From the NCBI RefSeq assembly GCF_047675955.1, contig NC_132923.1, positions 91,075,137-91,139,136 on the forward strand: DNA of 64,000 nt, read 5' to 3'. A program made the position numbers and the translations under genes. Numbering within the stretch: the first letter of the stretch is position 1; the number at the start of each line of letters is the position of its first letter. The notes below the pieces were generated by a model. The model saw nothing but the letters and a program-made list of their open reading frames with translations. It had not been told where the DNA came from and made no database searches. Origin of the DNA: Chlorocebus sabaeus. Its lineage: Eukaryota; Chordata; Mammalia; Primates; Cercopithecidae. Of the stretch, positions 11,163 to 21,765 are shown one piece after another.

Positions 11163-11734
11163 CCTAAGATTTTAGTGGCGGAACAATTGTTGGTAAAGAT
11201 AAAATGTACCTAATGAACATGGAACTAGGTTGATGTCAATTTTCCCATCAATTATGTACTGCACATCCACTGTATTCATAGCTCTAGTACAGAGAAAAGG
11301 AGAATACTTGGGAGTTAGCAATGAGGTCCAATACTAAAATTAAAAGGTGGTAAACTACACCTCATTAATAGTGCATTGCGTGTAAGTCCTTACTCTCAAT
11401 AGCCTCTAGCCTCTGCTCTCCACTCCTAGCCTCACGATTTCCCTTGAGGACTTTTTCCTCTTCCACCGGGGATAGCCGTTGATCCAACAACCCCAGTTTT
11501 CAAACTCCTTTGGAACCCCAAGTATGTGTATTAATGATGAAAAACAACAACTACTGATGAAAAGAAATAATTACGAAGGTACTACAGGGGTTTCACCAAG
11601 AAAGTACAAAATTAGGTGGCAAATTTATCAAAGAATGAAACAGCAGCTAAGACCAGCAATAAGGGAGACGTACTGACTGCAATATATGGCTTTCTCTGAT
11701 AGTCCCAACCCAGGGAACGGTGAGTGACTAGCAG
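11163..11734. other. Non-repetitive intron segment
   Basis: No repeat family recognised. It includes a 65-codon open frame (11479-11676, +) and a donor-like 'acggtgagtgac' on the plus strand, antisense to MAST2. Nothing supports a gene. Confidence 0.4.
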
Positions 11735-11760
11735 TTTTTTTTTTTTTTTTTTAAAAAAAA
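11735..11760. repeat. T18A8 tract before an Alu
   Basis: Eighteen T then eight A, immediately followed by the 5' end of a sense Alu. Confidence 0.9.
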
Positions 11761-12056
11761 GGTCGGGCACAGTGGCTCACGCCTGTAATCCCAGAACTTT
11801 GGGAGGCCGAGGTGGGTGGATCATGAGGTCAGGCATTCGAGACCAGCCTGGCCAACACAGTGAAACCCCATCTCTACTAAAAATACAAAAAATTAGCCGG
11901 GCATGGTGGTGGGCACCTGTAATCCCAGCTGCTCAGGAGGCTGAGGCAGGAGAATCATTTGAACCTGGGAGGCGGAGCTTGCAGTGAGCCAGGATTGCAC
12001 CACTGCACTCTAGCCCGGCGACAATACCAGACTCCATCTCCAAAAAATAAAATAAA
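11761..12056 (+). mobile_element. Alu (Y/S-type)
   Basis: Starts 'ggtcgggcacagtggctcac' and ends in 'aaaaaataaaataaatttt'. The following 12057-12335 is unclassified intron. Confidence 0.92.
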
Positions 12057-12548
12057 TTTTAAAAAAGCTTACAGATTGATCTTTAGACCAAAAGACATCC
12101 AGTTGAACAAAGATGGGAAAACTCTGTAAGCACATGTGTCCCACCCTCATCAGGGAACATTTGCCAACCTGCTTCAGCCAGCATAGGCTCTCTGCTCCCA
12201 GTACTTTTGATGAAACTAAATATTTCAAAGTTAACAGCTTTTCAGGAGCTAGCCCTTACGCATACTCTGGATAAGAAGGAAAGGAGGTCTAATAAACTTC
12301 TGCATTGAAACCTCAGAAGATTTCTCAATGCTCATGTCTCAAACAGCATCCTATCCTCCACACAGTTGCCAGAGTAATCCAACTAAAACACAAGTAAGAA
12401 TATACTGTTCCTGGGCCAGGCGAAGTGGCTCACACCTGTAATCCCAGCACTTTGGGAGGCCGAGGCCAGCAGATCACCTGAGGTCAGGAGGTCGAGACCA
12501 GCCTAGCCAACATGGTGAAAACTCATCTTTACTAAAAATACAAAAATT

Positions 12549-12852
12549 GGCCGGGCGCAGTGGCTCAAGCCTGTAATCCCAGCACTTTGGGAGGCCGAGG
12601 CGGGCGGATCACGAGGTCAGGAGATCGAGACCATCCTGGCTAACACGGTGAAACCCCGTCTCTACTAAAAAATAGAAAAAAACTAGCCAGGCGAGGTGGC
12701 GGGCGCCTGTAGTCCCAGCTACTCGGGAGGCTGAGGCAGGAGAATGGTGTGAACCCAGGAGACAGAGCTTGCAGTGAGCCGAGATCCGGCCACTGCACTC
12801 CAGCCTGGGTGACAGAGCGAGACTCTGTCTCATAAAAAAAAAAAAAAAAAAA
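12549..12852 (+). mobile_element. Cercopithecid-type AluY in Alu
   Basis: 'ctcaagcctgtaat', 'gcgaggtggcgggcgcctg' and 'gatccggccactgcac'; inserted at the 'aatacaaaaatt' linker of the outer copy. Confidence 0.92.
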
Positions 12853-12863
12853 TACAAAATTTA

Positions 12864-13160
12864 AGCCGGGCACAGTGGCTCACACCTGTAATCCTAGCAT
12901 TTGGGAGGCGGAGAAGGGCAAATCACGAGGTCAGGAAATCGAGACCATCCTGGCTAACACGGTGACACCCTGTGTCTACCAAAAATCCAAAAATATTACC
13001 CGGGCCTGCTGGCGGGAGCCTGTAGTCCCAGCAACTCAGGAGGCTGAGGTAGGAGAATGGTGGGAACCCGAGAGGCGGAGCTTGCGGTGAGCCAAGATCA
13101 CACCACTGCCCTCCAGCCTGGGTGACTGAGTAAGACTCCACCTCAAAAAAAAAAAAAAAA
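12864..13160 (+). mobile_element. Third Alu (Y-type) in the nest
   Basis: Lies between the inner AluY and the resumed outer Alu; A-tail of about 16 ends at 'gatacaaaaattag', again the same linker. Confidence 0.9.
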
Positions 13161-13337
13161 GATACAAAAATTAGCCGGGCATGGTGGCATCCCAGCAACT
13201 CGGGAGGCTAAGGCAGGAGAATTGCTTGAACCCAACAGGTGGAGGTTGCAGTGAGCCGAGATTGCGCCATCGCACTCCAGCCTGGGAGACAAGAGCACGA
13301 CTTTGTCTCAAAAAAAAAAAAGAATATACTGCTCCCG

Positions 13338-13628
13338 ATTAGGCAGAGTGGCTCACACCTGTAATCCCAACACTTTAGGAGGCCGAGCAGGGTGGATTAC
13401 GTGAGGTCGGGAGTTCGAGACCAGCCTGACCAACATGGAGAAACTCCATCTCTACTAAAAATACAAAATTAGCCAGGCATGGTGGCGAATGCCTGTAATC
13501 CCAGCTACTTGGGAGACTGAGGCAGGAGAATCGCTTGAACCTGGGAGGCGGGGGTTGCGGTGAGCCAAGATCGCGCCACTGCACTCCAGCCTGGGTGACA
13601 GAGCAAGACTCCATCTCAAAAAAAGAAA
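13338..13628 (+). mobile_element. Alu (S-type) at a reused target
   Basis: Flanked by 'agaatatactgctccc' on both sides, the same target that brackets the nest to its left. Confidence 0.92.
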
Positions 13629-13656
13629 GAATATACTGCTCCCCTACTTATTACCC

Positions 13657-13952
13657 TTTTTTTTTTTTTTTTTTTTGAGATGGAGTCTCACTCTGTGGCC
13701 CAGGCAGGAGTGCAGTGGCGCAATCTTGGCTCACCGCAACCTCCACCTCCAGGGTTCAAGTGATTCTCCTGCCTCCACCTCCCAAGTAGCTGGGATTATA
13801 GGCGCACCACGCCTGGCTAATTTTTATATTTTTAGTAGAGACGAGGTTTCATCATGTTGGCCAGGCTGGTCTCGAACTCCTAAACTTAGGTGATCCACCT
13901 GCCTGGGCCTCCCAAAGTGCTGGGATTACAGGTGTGAGTTACCACACCTGGC
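13657..13952 (-). mobile_element. Alu (S-type)
   Basis: Antisense, 20-base T run. Short TSD-like 'attaccc' and 'attatcc'. Confidence 0.92.
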
Positions 13953-14329
13953 GAATTATCCTTTTATATCATACTAAAGACCCGCTACAATCAAGGCTTC
14001 TTTAGTATCTAATTTAGCATTTATGCCTTCAACGTAAAGCTTTGGGTCTGGCAATACCAAGCTGATTATAGTTCGCTATACATATTATGCAGCTTCCCTT
14101 CTATGTGCTTTCTGCCTTATGCTTTTCCCAATGTACTAACCCTGTAATACAGAGGAAAGAGGTTCTGATTTCCATTAAAATAATTTTTTTTAATTCCTGT
14201 CACACTGAGAGTATTTTAGGAACTAAAGTTGGACTCATCTTCTCCTATCCCCAAAAATATTGTATTTCCTTTACTTGTCTACTCCTATCATACAACCATT
14301 ATTACTCAAATTACCAAAATTCAAAATAT

Positions 14330-15600
14330 TTGAATCATTCTCCATTCATTCATTCAATAAATAATTACTGAGCACCTATTGTGAGCAAAGCCTTTGGCTC
14401 TGCATTGTTAGATAACATTATGACACAGTTCTTAGTTTCAATAACATGCAACTTAAAAACAGAAATGAAATACAAATGAACGCAGAGGATGAAAGTGCTA
14501 AAACACTGATTCATCCTTTCATTCAGCAAATATTTATTCAGTATCTACTTTATATGCCCAGGAACGGATCAAACAATGTGTTACAGAAACAAAATGAGAT
14601 AAGACTACTTATTAAGCACCTGCTTATTATGTGTTTTCCAACCATTTTTGCATTTAATCTCTTGGAATCTAAGCTTTCACTTTTTAAACCACAGAATTTT
14701 GAGAACTGGAATTTCAGGACATTCACAGATTTCCTGAAGCCCAATCAAGGATCCTCCAAGGATCCCATGTGGAAAAACAACTTTGCAGAAGAGTTTCTTT
14801 GTGTGTGTGTGTATGGTGTTCTTTTTTTTTTTTTTTTTTTTTTTTGCTTTCTTTTTGAGACACGGTCTCACTTTTTGAGACACTGTCACCCAGACTGGAG
14901 TGCAGTGGTACAACCTTGGCTCACTGCAGCCTCAACTTTCTGGGGTCCCACACCTCAGCCTTCCAAGTAGCTGGGACCACAGGCATGCACGACCAACCCC
15001 AACTAATTTTTTGTAGAGATGGGGTTTCACCATGTTGCTCAGTCTGGTCTCAAACTCCCGAGCTCAAGCAACCCGCGTGCTCAACCTCCCAAAGTGCTGG
15101 GATTACAAGCATGAGCCACCACACCTGGCCTCACGGAAGTTTCTGTGGCATTTGAGTTAGGCTTGGAAAACTGAGTAGAATTTTAATATGCAGAGGAGAG
15201 AAAAAGAGCTTTTCAAACTGATGACTATCAAAGTGCCTAACAATAAACAAACACTTACTGAATGTCTATTACATACCAGTTAAAATACTAGAGGCTGAAG
15301 ATACCATGATGAATAAGACAGCCTCAGAGGAATTCACTTGATTGACTTACAATCAATTAGGACATTGAGCAAATATCTATGTTTCTAATAAATATACAAA
15401 TAACTAATGAGAGACACAAGATAACTTCAGTAATGTATGCCATGATCAAGAAAAACAGAGGGTCCTAAGGAACCAAGAGAAGTGGCATCTAACTTTGACT
15501 CTTCTAACAAAAAGTGCTAAGTATCAAGTAGACCTTGAATGCCAACATCTTCAGGCTTAATTCTATGGGTAATAAGAAGTTAATAAAGGTGTATGAATAT
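14330..15600 (-). mobile_element. L2 3'-end remnants, antisense
   Basis: 'attcattcattcaataaata' at 14345, 'cattcagcaaatatttatt' at 14519, and 'ataaacaaacacttactgaa' with 'gatgaataagacagcctcag' from 15243 are antisense L2 3' ends. Interrupted by the Alu at 14822. The remainder to 15902 is unclassified. Confidence 0.5.
14822..15130 (-). mobile_element. Alu (J/S-type)
   Basis: T23 run then 'gagacacggtctcacttttt', in which 'gagacac' repeats 22 bp later, a small internal echo. Confidence 0.88.
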
Positions 15601-15902
15601 AGAGAAATGAAATGAACATTTAACAAGTATTTATAAAGCACTTACCATCAGCCAGGGAGGCAATGAGTTCCAATCTTTTGTTAATAGAACATGAAATATA
15701 TTAGAGGTTAAAAGACTGACGACTGAGTAAATACAGTTAAGATACTGCAACAACCAAGAGTAAAGCTTATAAATATGGAATTAAGGTAGTGACAATGGGA
15801 ATAATGGTTTGAAAGATTTCATGAAGGTAGAATCGAGAGAACCTAATGCCAGACTGGCTAAGGGAGTCAAAGGAGAAGGAGAAGTAAAAGATCACAGATG
15901 TG

Positions 15903-16190
15903 GGCTGCGCGTGGTGGCTCACGCCTGTAATCCTAACACTTCGGAAGGCCGAGGCAGGTGGATTGCCTGAGCTCAGGAGTTTGAGACCAGCCTGGGCAAC
16001 TCGGTGAAACCCCGTCTCTACTAAAATACAAAAAATTACCTAGCCATGCGCTACTTGGGAGGCTGAGACAGAAGAAATGCTTGAACCTGGGAGGCGGAGG
16101 TTACAGTGAGACGAGACCGTGCCACTGCACTCCAGCCTGGGCAACAGAGCAAGACTCCATCTCAAACAACAACAACAACAACAACAAAAA
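15903..16190 (+). mobile_element. Alu with (CAA)n tail
   Basis: The middle is shortened ('cctagccatgcgctacttgg' joins two arms). The tail is seven CAA units. Confidence 0.88.
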
Positions 16191-16576
16191 AGCCATGGAT
16201 GTTATTTCATGTTTGATGACAAAAAGGAAAGATACAGAGAGAAGCACATTTCAACAGAGAAATTATTCTATTTTCATGATACAGTAAACCACTGACCTTC
16301 TGGAGATCCAAGTCCTACATCCTGATTAGAACTTATTCCTAAATACCAGTATAATAAAAAGTATAACAAGCACTGTTCCATGTCATGAGAAAGGGAAAAA
16401 AAGGTATGTGTGAGATGTAGATGCTTGCTGATCAGTTGGGCTCTTACTACCCAAATAAATAGAATTCAACCAGTCTCAACACACACAATGAAAATTTTGG
16501 CCTTTTTAAAATCATAAATTATTATAAATTATGAACTTTCAAGGTCACTATCAACTTATAAAAATCACAAATGTTA
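16191..16576. other. Unclassified AT-rich intron DNA
   Basis: No repeat family or gene recognised. Confidence 0.4.
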
Positions 16577-16879
16577 GGCCGAGCACAGTGGCTCACACCT
16601 GTAATCCCAGCACTTTGGGAGGCCGAGGCAGGTGGATCATCTGAGGTCAAGATTCAAGATCAGCCTGGCCAACATGGTGAAACCCCATCTCTACTAAAAA
16701 TACAAAAATTAGCCAGGCATGGTGGCGGGTGCCTGTAATCCCAGTTACTGCGGAGGCTGAAGCAGGAGAATCACTTGAGCCTGGGAGGTGAAGGTTGCAG
16801 TGAGTTGAGATCCCACCACTGCACTCCAGCCTGGGCGACAAAGTGAGACCCTGTCTCAAAAAAAAAAAAAAAAAAAAAA
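16577..16879 (+). mobile_element. Alu (S-type)
   Basis: TSD 'aatcacaaatgtta' against 'aattacaaatgtta'; 21-base A-tail. Confidence 0.93.
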
Positions 16880-17334
16880 TTACAAATGTTAAGAACACAA
16901 ATGATGAGTCTATGGTGGAAATGTTAAGCACAAAAATGGAAATGTAGAGCTAAGGAAAGAGGTCACACCTAAAGAGACTCAGCTCACTTTACAAGGATGT
17001 TCTATGACATAATGCCATAAATAAAGAGGACTGCAGACCCTTGTTCTACATCCTCAACATCTACAAACAGGGTGAGCCTACTAAATAGAGTACAATAAAG
17101 GATCAAACTAAGGACAGAGGACATGTCCTCAAGGAACATTTAGGGAACAGGAAGAGAAAACAGACAAAGACACATACAAGAGAGCAGTCAGAGAAGCAAT
17201 AACAGAATGGATATTATAATATGAAAAAAAAGAAAACAATGTCAACAAGGAACACACAGTCAACAGTGACAAACAGTTCACAGAGGTCAGACAAGAGGAG
17301 GAAAAGACTATCAGATTTAGTAATTTAAAGGTTC
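16880..17334. other. Unclassified purine-rich intron DNA
   Basis: 'gaggacatgtcctcaaggaac' and similar blocks hint at antisense L2 but are too eroded to call. Confidence 0.35.
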
Positions 17335-17423
17335 CCAGGACTTTTACATATTTATCTCTGTAACTATTTCACAATGAAAACTTTTCACAAGTAGCCATGA
17401 ATTACATTATAATTTGAAAAACA

Positions 17424-18005
17424 AGCCAGGCACTCATCCCTGTAATCCCAGCACTTTGGGAAGTCAAGGCGGGAGAATCACTTGAGCCCAGGAGTTCGAG
17501 GCTAGCCTGAGCAACACGGTAAGATACCACCTCTACAAAAAATAAAAAATTAGGCTGTGGTAGTTCAGACCTGTAATACCAGCACTTTGGGAGGCCAAGG
17601 AGGGCAGATCATCTGAGGTTAGGAGCTCGTGACTAGCCTGGCCAACATAGCGAAACCCCATCTCCACTAAAAATACAAAATTAGCCAGGCATGGTGGTGC
17701 ATGCCTATAATCCCAGCTACTACGGAGGCTGAGACAGGAGAATTGCTTGGACCCGGAAGGCAGAGGTTGCAGTGAGCCGAGAATGCACCACTGCACTCCA
17801 GCCTGGGTAAAAGAGCAAGACTCCGTCTCAAAAATAAAAAGAAAAATAAAAAATTAGCCAGGCAGGGTGGTATGTGCCTGTGGTCCCAGCTACTTGGGAG
17901 GCTGAGGGAGGAGTATCACTTGAGCCTGGGAGTTCACACTGTGAGCTATGACTGCACTATTACACTCCAGCCTGAGTGAGATCCTGTCTCAAAAAGAAAA
18001 ATAAG
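17424..18005 (+). mobile_element. Outer AluJ split by another Alu
   Basis: Left arm 17424-17552, right arm 17841-18005 ending 'ctcaaaaagaaaaataag'. Confidence 0.82.
17553..17840 (+). mobile_element. Inner Alu (S-type)
   Basis: TSD 'aaaaataaaaaatta' on both sides; the first few bases of the consensus are missing ('ggctgtggtagttcagacc'). Confidence 0.88.
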
Positions 18006-18110
18006 TTTTAGTAACCATCACAATACATTCACACAATAGAAAATTACACAGCAATGAAAAAGAACTGTTTCTACAAGCAACAACATGGATAAGTCTCAAG
18101 ACATGATCTG

Positions 18111-18410
18111 GGCCGGGCGCGGTAGCTCAAGCCTGTAATCCCAGCACTTTGGGAGGCCGAGACGGGCGGATCACGAGGTCAGGAGATCGAGACCATCCTG
18201 GCTAACACAGTGAAACCCCGTCTCTACTAAAAAATACAAAAAACTAGCCGGGCGAGGTGGCGGGCGCCTGTAGCCCCAGCTACTCAGGAGGCTGAGGCAG
18301 GAGAATGGCGTAAACCCAGGAGGTGGAGATTGCAGTGAGCTGAGATCTGGCCACTGCACCCCAGCCTGGGCAACAGAGCGAGACTCCATCTCAAAAAAAA
18401 AAAAAAAAAA
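18111..18410 (+). mobile_element. Cercopithecid-type AluY, intact TSD
   Basis: 'ggtagctcaagcctgtaat', 'aaactagccgggcgaggtgg' and 'gatctggccactgcac'. Perfect TSD 'aagacatgatctg' at 18098 and 18409. Confidence 0.94.
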
Positions 18411-18690
18411 AGACATGATCTGAATGAAAGAATTTGGTCACAAAAGAGTAGACTATGATTCCATTTATATGAAGTATTAGTTCAAAACAAATCTATAGTG
18501 ACAGAGGTGGTGAGGAAGGTTACATCTGTAAAAGGGTAGTGCTAGGAGAAAGCACAGGGAGCATTCCAGGCTACTGGGAATGTTCTCCATCCTCATGTGA
18601 GTTGTGATCATACAGGTACTCATTCTGTAATATTTCATGGACTGAATGAACCTTTGATTTGTCAAACCTCAATAAACAAGTAATCCTGCA

Positions 18691-19830
18691 CAAAAAAAGG
18701 TTTTGGTGACCTTAAAGACATCAGTTTTGGGAAAGTATAAGTGAAGAAGCCAAACCATATTAGGGATGTATATAAGGTGAGGACGCTAAGACACTGAGTA
18801 CAAACTCATTTTTCAAGAAGGTTGCTGGGGAAACAAAGAAGAGGTAACAAAGTAGTTTGGGTAGATTACACAATCCAGGGCAATTATGTTGTTTTGTTTT
18901 TATTTGTGATATAAAACAAAGAGAATAACAAGGGTCTAAGGCAAACAAAACAGGATGAAATCAAGGACATAAGTAGAGAAATTAGCCTCAGAGAGGAGGA
19001 TGAATACTTCTTTCTCTGAGACTGAAGCTAAGGATGAGTAAACACAAAAATCATAAAATAAAGAGGAGGGAAAAATCAAGTAATCTTGAACTCTTCCATG
19101 AAATATGCAGTAAGGTCAATTGGACAGGTATACTGAGACAGGAAAGGATCTGGACTTCAAGTTCATTTTACAAGTTTTCACTAGATGATACTGTAGAGAA
19201 TGTAAAAGACAAGTATTAGGCACACGGGGGAGTAAATTACAGCAACAGGACAATGCTCAGCAGCTGGAAGCAGGGGCAGAGATGGTCAATGGTGCAGTCT
19301 CCTCAGGGCTCAGTGGGGAATAAGAGGTGGAAGAACAAAACAGGGGAAAAGTCCAAGGGCTACCTAGCATGGTACATAATTTTTAAAGCGTCTAAAGGGC
19401 CGGGCACAGTGGCTCATGCCTGTAATCCTAGCTCTTTGGGAGGCCGAGGCGGGCAGATTACCTGAGGTCGGAGTTCGAGACCAGCCTGGCCAACATGGTG
19501 AAACCGTGTCTCTACTAAAAATACAAAAAAAATTAGCTGGGCATGGTGATGGGCACCTGTAATCCCAGCTACTCGGGAGGCTGAGGCAGGAGAATAGCCT
19601 GAAACCAGGAGGTAGAGGTTGCAGTGAGCCGAAATAGCACCACTGCACTCTCGCCGGGGCCACAAAGCAAGACTTCGTCTCAAAAAAAAAAAAAAAGTGA
19701 CTAAGGAAAATGCTAATTATCTGAGAGAAAAGAGGTAAGAGACCTATAAGAAGTCTTAAAATATTCAAGGATGAAGTCACTAGGATTCCGAATAGAGCTG
19801 AACAAAAGGAAAGCTGTCACTAGAGTTCAT
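18691..19830 (-). mobile_element. Probable old antisense L2 remnants
   Basis: Purine-rich stretches such as 'gactgaagctaaggatgag' resemble antisense L2. Very diverged; interrupted by the Alu at 19398-19695. Confidence 0.35.
19398..19695 (+). mobile_element. Alu (S-type)
   Basis: Last Alu before the promoter; 14-base A-tail, right arm ends 'gccggggccacaaagc' with several CpG decays. Confidence 0.92.
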
Positions 19831-20559
19831 TACTACAGGACATTTTTCTGCAAATCCAACAAGACCAAGGATCACTTATTATCGTTTCACTAAACTTACT
19901 ACCGCTACTAGTGGCAGCTTCTCCTGCCTGATAAAACTGACCTTTATCCCCTACTCATAAATACACCTACTCTTGACTAATAAATTATATAAACACATTC
20001 TGTTCATTCAGAAACTCCATGAATATTTGTATGCTGCTGTGTTTTCCCAATAATGTATTTCAGTGGAAAACCAGAAGGCAAACCATAGATCTACGAATTC
20101 TGTTCACAAAATTGGGCTTAAGACTGCTCACATGCAGGTGTTTCACACGTGCTTTCTCGTGAAATAGATGGTTGGTAAAGAGAGCCTTAACAATGATTGT
20201 GAACACACTGGTACAAAAGTATAATGATGGCCAAATCAGAGAATGCTTGGGAGTGTCATCCGTTTTTACAATTTTAAGGACAACCTCTAGGAAACAGGAT
20301 AATACTACATCAAATTGACTTTCCCCATCTTACACTATTTACTCCTATGGATAACTCAACGCCTCTTTAGTAAGCCTACTCGTTGCAGCTCACACACTCA
20401 GCCCACATTCCAGCGTCCTTTCGCCCCATCCAGAACCCCTGACTACCTCCTGCACCAATTTTTCATTCTTCTACTACCCCATTTCCAATTCAACCCCAGG
20501 CCACCACTTCCATTTCTCCACTCCCCATTTCACGGCCTCCCCAGACCTCCCACTCCTCC
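19831..20559. other. Repeat-free DNA at the start of MAST2 intron 1
   Basis: No repeat recognised. The last 250 bases are pyrimidine-rich and lead into the CpG island; plausible intronic regulatory DNA, with no direct evidence. Confidence 0.45.
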
Positions 20560-20667
20560 CCCGTAACTATTCAGACCCCACCCCTCCAAAGCTCCAGCCC
20601 GGGTCCTCCCGCCGGAGATCCCCTCCCCCACGGCTTCCATTCAGGTTCCCCCGCCCGGATCCCAACC

Positions 20668-20679
20668 CGCCCTACCTGC
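20668..20679 (-). other. MAST2: Splice donor of MAST2 exon 1
   Basis: Read on the minus strand the junction is GAGCAG|GTAGGGCGG, with the GT at 20675-20674. It matches the donor consensus and falls exactly after codon 59. Confidence 0.8.
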
Positions 20680-20852
20680 TCCTTGCCCTCGGGCCCCACG
20701 GGGCACGTCCGCTCCTCCAGCCGCTGCCTCCCGGGCGGCGCTCGCCGGCGCGGGGGCAAGGACTGGGGCAGCTCCGCCGCCCGCTGAACTCCATCCTCCC
20801 TGCGGTCGGGCAGCGGCGGCTGCGGCCGGTCGCGGCAGCGGCTCCGCTTCAT
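20676..20852 (-). CDS. MAST2: MAST2 first coding exon (residues 1-59)
   Basis: MAST2 is a cytoplasmic AGC-type serine/threonine kinase with a DUF1908 region, a kinase domain and a PDZ domain. It associates with microtubules and with the syntrophin/dystrophin network and binds PTEN through its PDZ domain. Only the N-terminus is here: 59 codons starting MKRSRCRDRPQPP, rich in Arg and Pro, and ending GPEGKEQ. This agrees with my memory of the human MAST2 N-terminus apart from a few substitutions. The last codon CAG is followed directly by a GTAGGG donor, so the intron is phase 0; in the human protein the next residues begin DVVTGV. The start context is gcagatATGa, with G at -3. An in-frame stop lies 24 nt upstream, so this ATG is the first usable one in its frame. 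All kinase and PDZ exons lie beyond position 1. The identification is from memory, with no alignment run. Confidence 0.87.
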
Positions 20853-21339
20853 ATCTGCAGCTGGGGCCCGCGGGCGTCAGCGCCGCGACTGTCCCGGCCC
20901 CGCACTGCCCCGGGCCGCAGCGCAGCCGCGCCAACTACCGCCCGCGGCCACCATGGCCGGGCGGACGCCCGAAGCCACCGACCCCAGCCAGCGGCGCCTT
21001 CGAGCCTTCTGGGGCCTCGGGCGCCGCGACCGACCTTCTCTGCGCTCCTCACGGAAGAGACAGCATCGCGGCCGCCCCGCCTCCCCACCCGGCACACGCT
21101 GGGCAGGCCACCCGCCGCCGGCTCAGCCGCCTGCCTACAGCCAGCCTCCGGCCGGCCCCGCCCCTCACGCGCGCGCACCGGGAGCCCGCCCGCCACCTCC
21201 GGCCGCGCGCCGCCTCCCGCGCACGCGCCAGGGAACGGTCGCGAAGGACCCGCCCGTGGCCCTGGCGCGCAGTCGGAGGACCAGAAGGGGGCGGGGCTCT
21301 CGGCGCGCCGGCAGCGGCTGCGGACTCCCATTGAATCTT

Positions 21340-21480
21340 TCATTCATCCATTCATGAAATTGCCCGGCCAAGCTCAGTGCTGGGGACCCAAAAATGAGTT
21401 CGAGTCCATCGGTGTCCTCAAGGAACTAGGGAGAGAGGGGCCGGGAGCAGGAAGGAGACAGAATAACACAACTAATGAAT
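21340..21480 (-). mobile_element. L2 3'-end remnant, antisense
   Basis: 'ttcattcatccattcatgaa' followed by 'cagtgctggggacccaaaaa' and 'gtcctcaaggaactag' is a short antisense L2 3' end abutting the CpG island. Confidence 0.65.
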
Positions 21481-21487
21481 AGAAGGC

Positions 21488-21680
21488 TATTGCGTGCCTT
21501 TTTATTTAGTGCCTGCCAACCCTCACCTAATTCTCACATCACACTTAGGAGGCAAATCTGCGCATTCTCATATTACAGATAAAGACACTGAGGCGAAGTG
21601 AAATGCACCAGGTCACCCAGCAAATTAGTGATCAAACTAGACGGAGTTCTGGCTCTTCTGTCCCTTTCCACTGTGTTTGC
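21488..21680 (-). repeat. MIR, antisense
   Basis: 'tattacagataaagacactgaggc', 'caggtcacccagcaaattag' and 'ctagacggagttctggctc' are the core of an antisense MIR. Confidence 0.7.
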
Positions 21681-21682
21681 TC

Positions 21683-21765
21683 TTTCCGGACAGTAACACA
21701 GTGTGGAAACGCCTATAAAAGTGGAAAAAGTGATGGATTCCTTCTGGGAGGAGGAGAGGACAAAA
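21683..21765 (+). repeat. Upstream duplicate, copy 1
   Basis: Contains 'cctataaaagtggaaaaag' and 'tgatggattccttctgggag', repeated at 22195-22580. Sits directly after an antisense MIR, as copy 2 does. Confidence 0.8.

Larger units (their letters stand above)
12414..13321 (+). mobile_element. Outer Alu holding two inner Alus
   Basis: Left part 12414-12548, right part 13161-13321. TSDs 'agaatatactgttcc' and 'agaatatactgctccc' bracket the whole. Confidence 0.88.
12336..14160 (+). mobile_element. L2 fragment opened by Alu insertions
   Basis: L2-like 'cacacagttgccagagtaat' at 12361 continues as 'actgctcccctacttatt' at 13636 and 'tatgtgctttctgccttatg' near 14103. Five Alus lie within it. Confidence 0.6.
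17335..18690 (+). mobile_element. L1M 3' end, sense
   Basis: Pieces at 17335-17423, 18006-18110 and 18411-18690 read as an old L1M 3' end: 'acacagcaatgaaaaagaac', 'caacatggataagtctcaag', 'tgattccatttatatgaagt', ending 'cctcaataaacaagta'. Confidence 0.65.
1..20675 (-). other. MAST2: MAST2 intron 1 (5' part)
   Basis: Everything left of the exon 1 donor is intron by inference. I looked for coding sequence that would continue GKEQ with DVVTGVSPLL on the minus strand and saw none. The longer ORFs here are Alu, L1 or L2 translations. Confidence 0.7.
20560..21330 (-). promoter_or_regulatory. MAST2: CpG-island promoter and 5' leader of MAST2
   Basis: Base composition changes abruptly from AT-rich flanks to very GC-rich DNA with dense CpG. 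There is no TATA box near the start codon. Visible sites include GC boxes at 21156-21164 (ccccgcccc) and 21287-21296 (ggggcggggc), and a near-match to the NRF1 palindrome at 21218-21229 (cgcgcacgcgcc). The transcription start cannot be fixed from sequence; by analogy with CpG promoters it is probably dispersed between about 20950 and 21300. Upstream ATGs on the minus strand at 20934, 21095 and 21343 make the leader rich in uORFs. Islands of this kind often transcribe in both directions. Confidence 0.8.

Noticed and set aside
11479..11676. 65-codon ORF in non-repeat intron with a donor-like site after it
   Set aside because: No acceptor, conservation information or recognisable domain; the length is expected by chance.
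14446..14970. 174-codon plus-strand ORF, the longest in the window
   Set aside because: First part is old antisense L2 and unclassified DNA, last part is an Alu. No homology, splice sites or codon signal that I can see.
1..20640. MAST2 exon 2
   Set aside because: Searched by eye for minus-strand codons continuing after GKEQ and found none; probably beyond the left edge.
20641..20934. 97-codon minus-strand ORF overlapping MAST2 exon 1
   Set aside because: Out of frame with the recognised MAST2 start; treated as an upstream ATG, not a gene.
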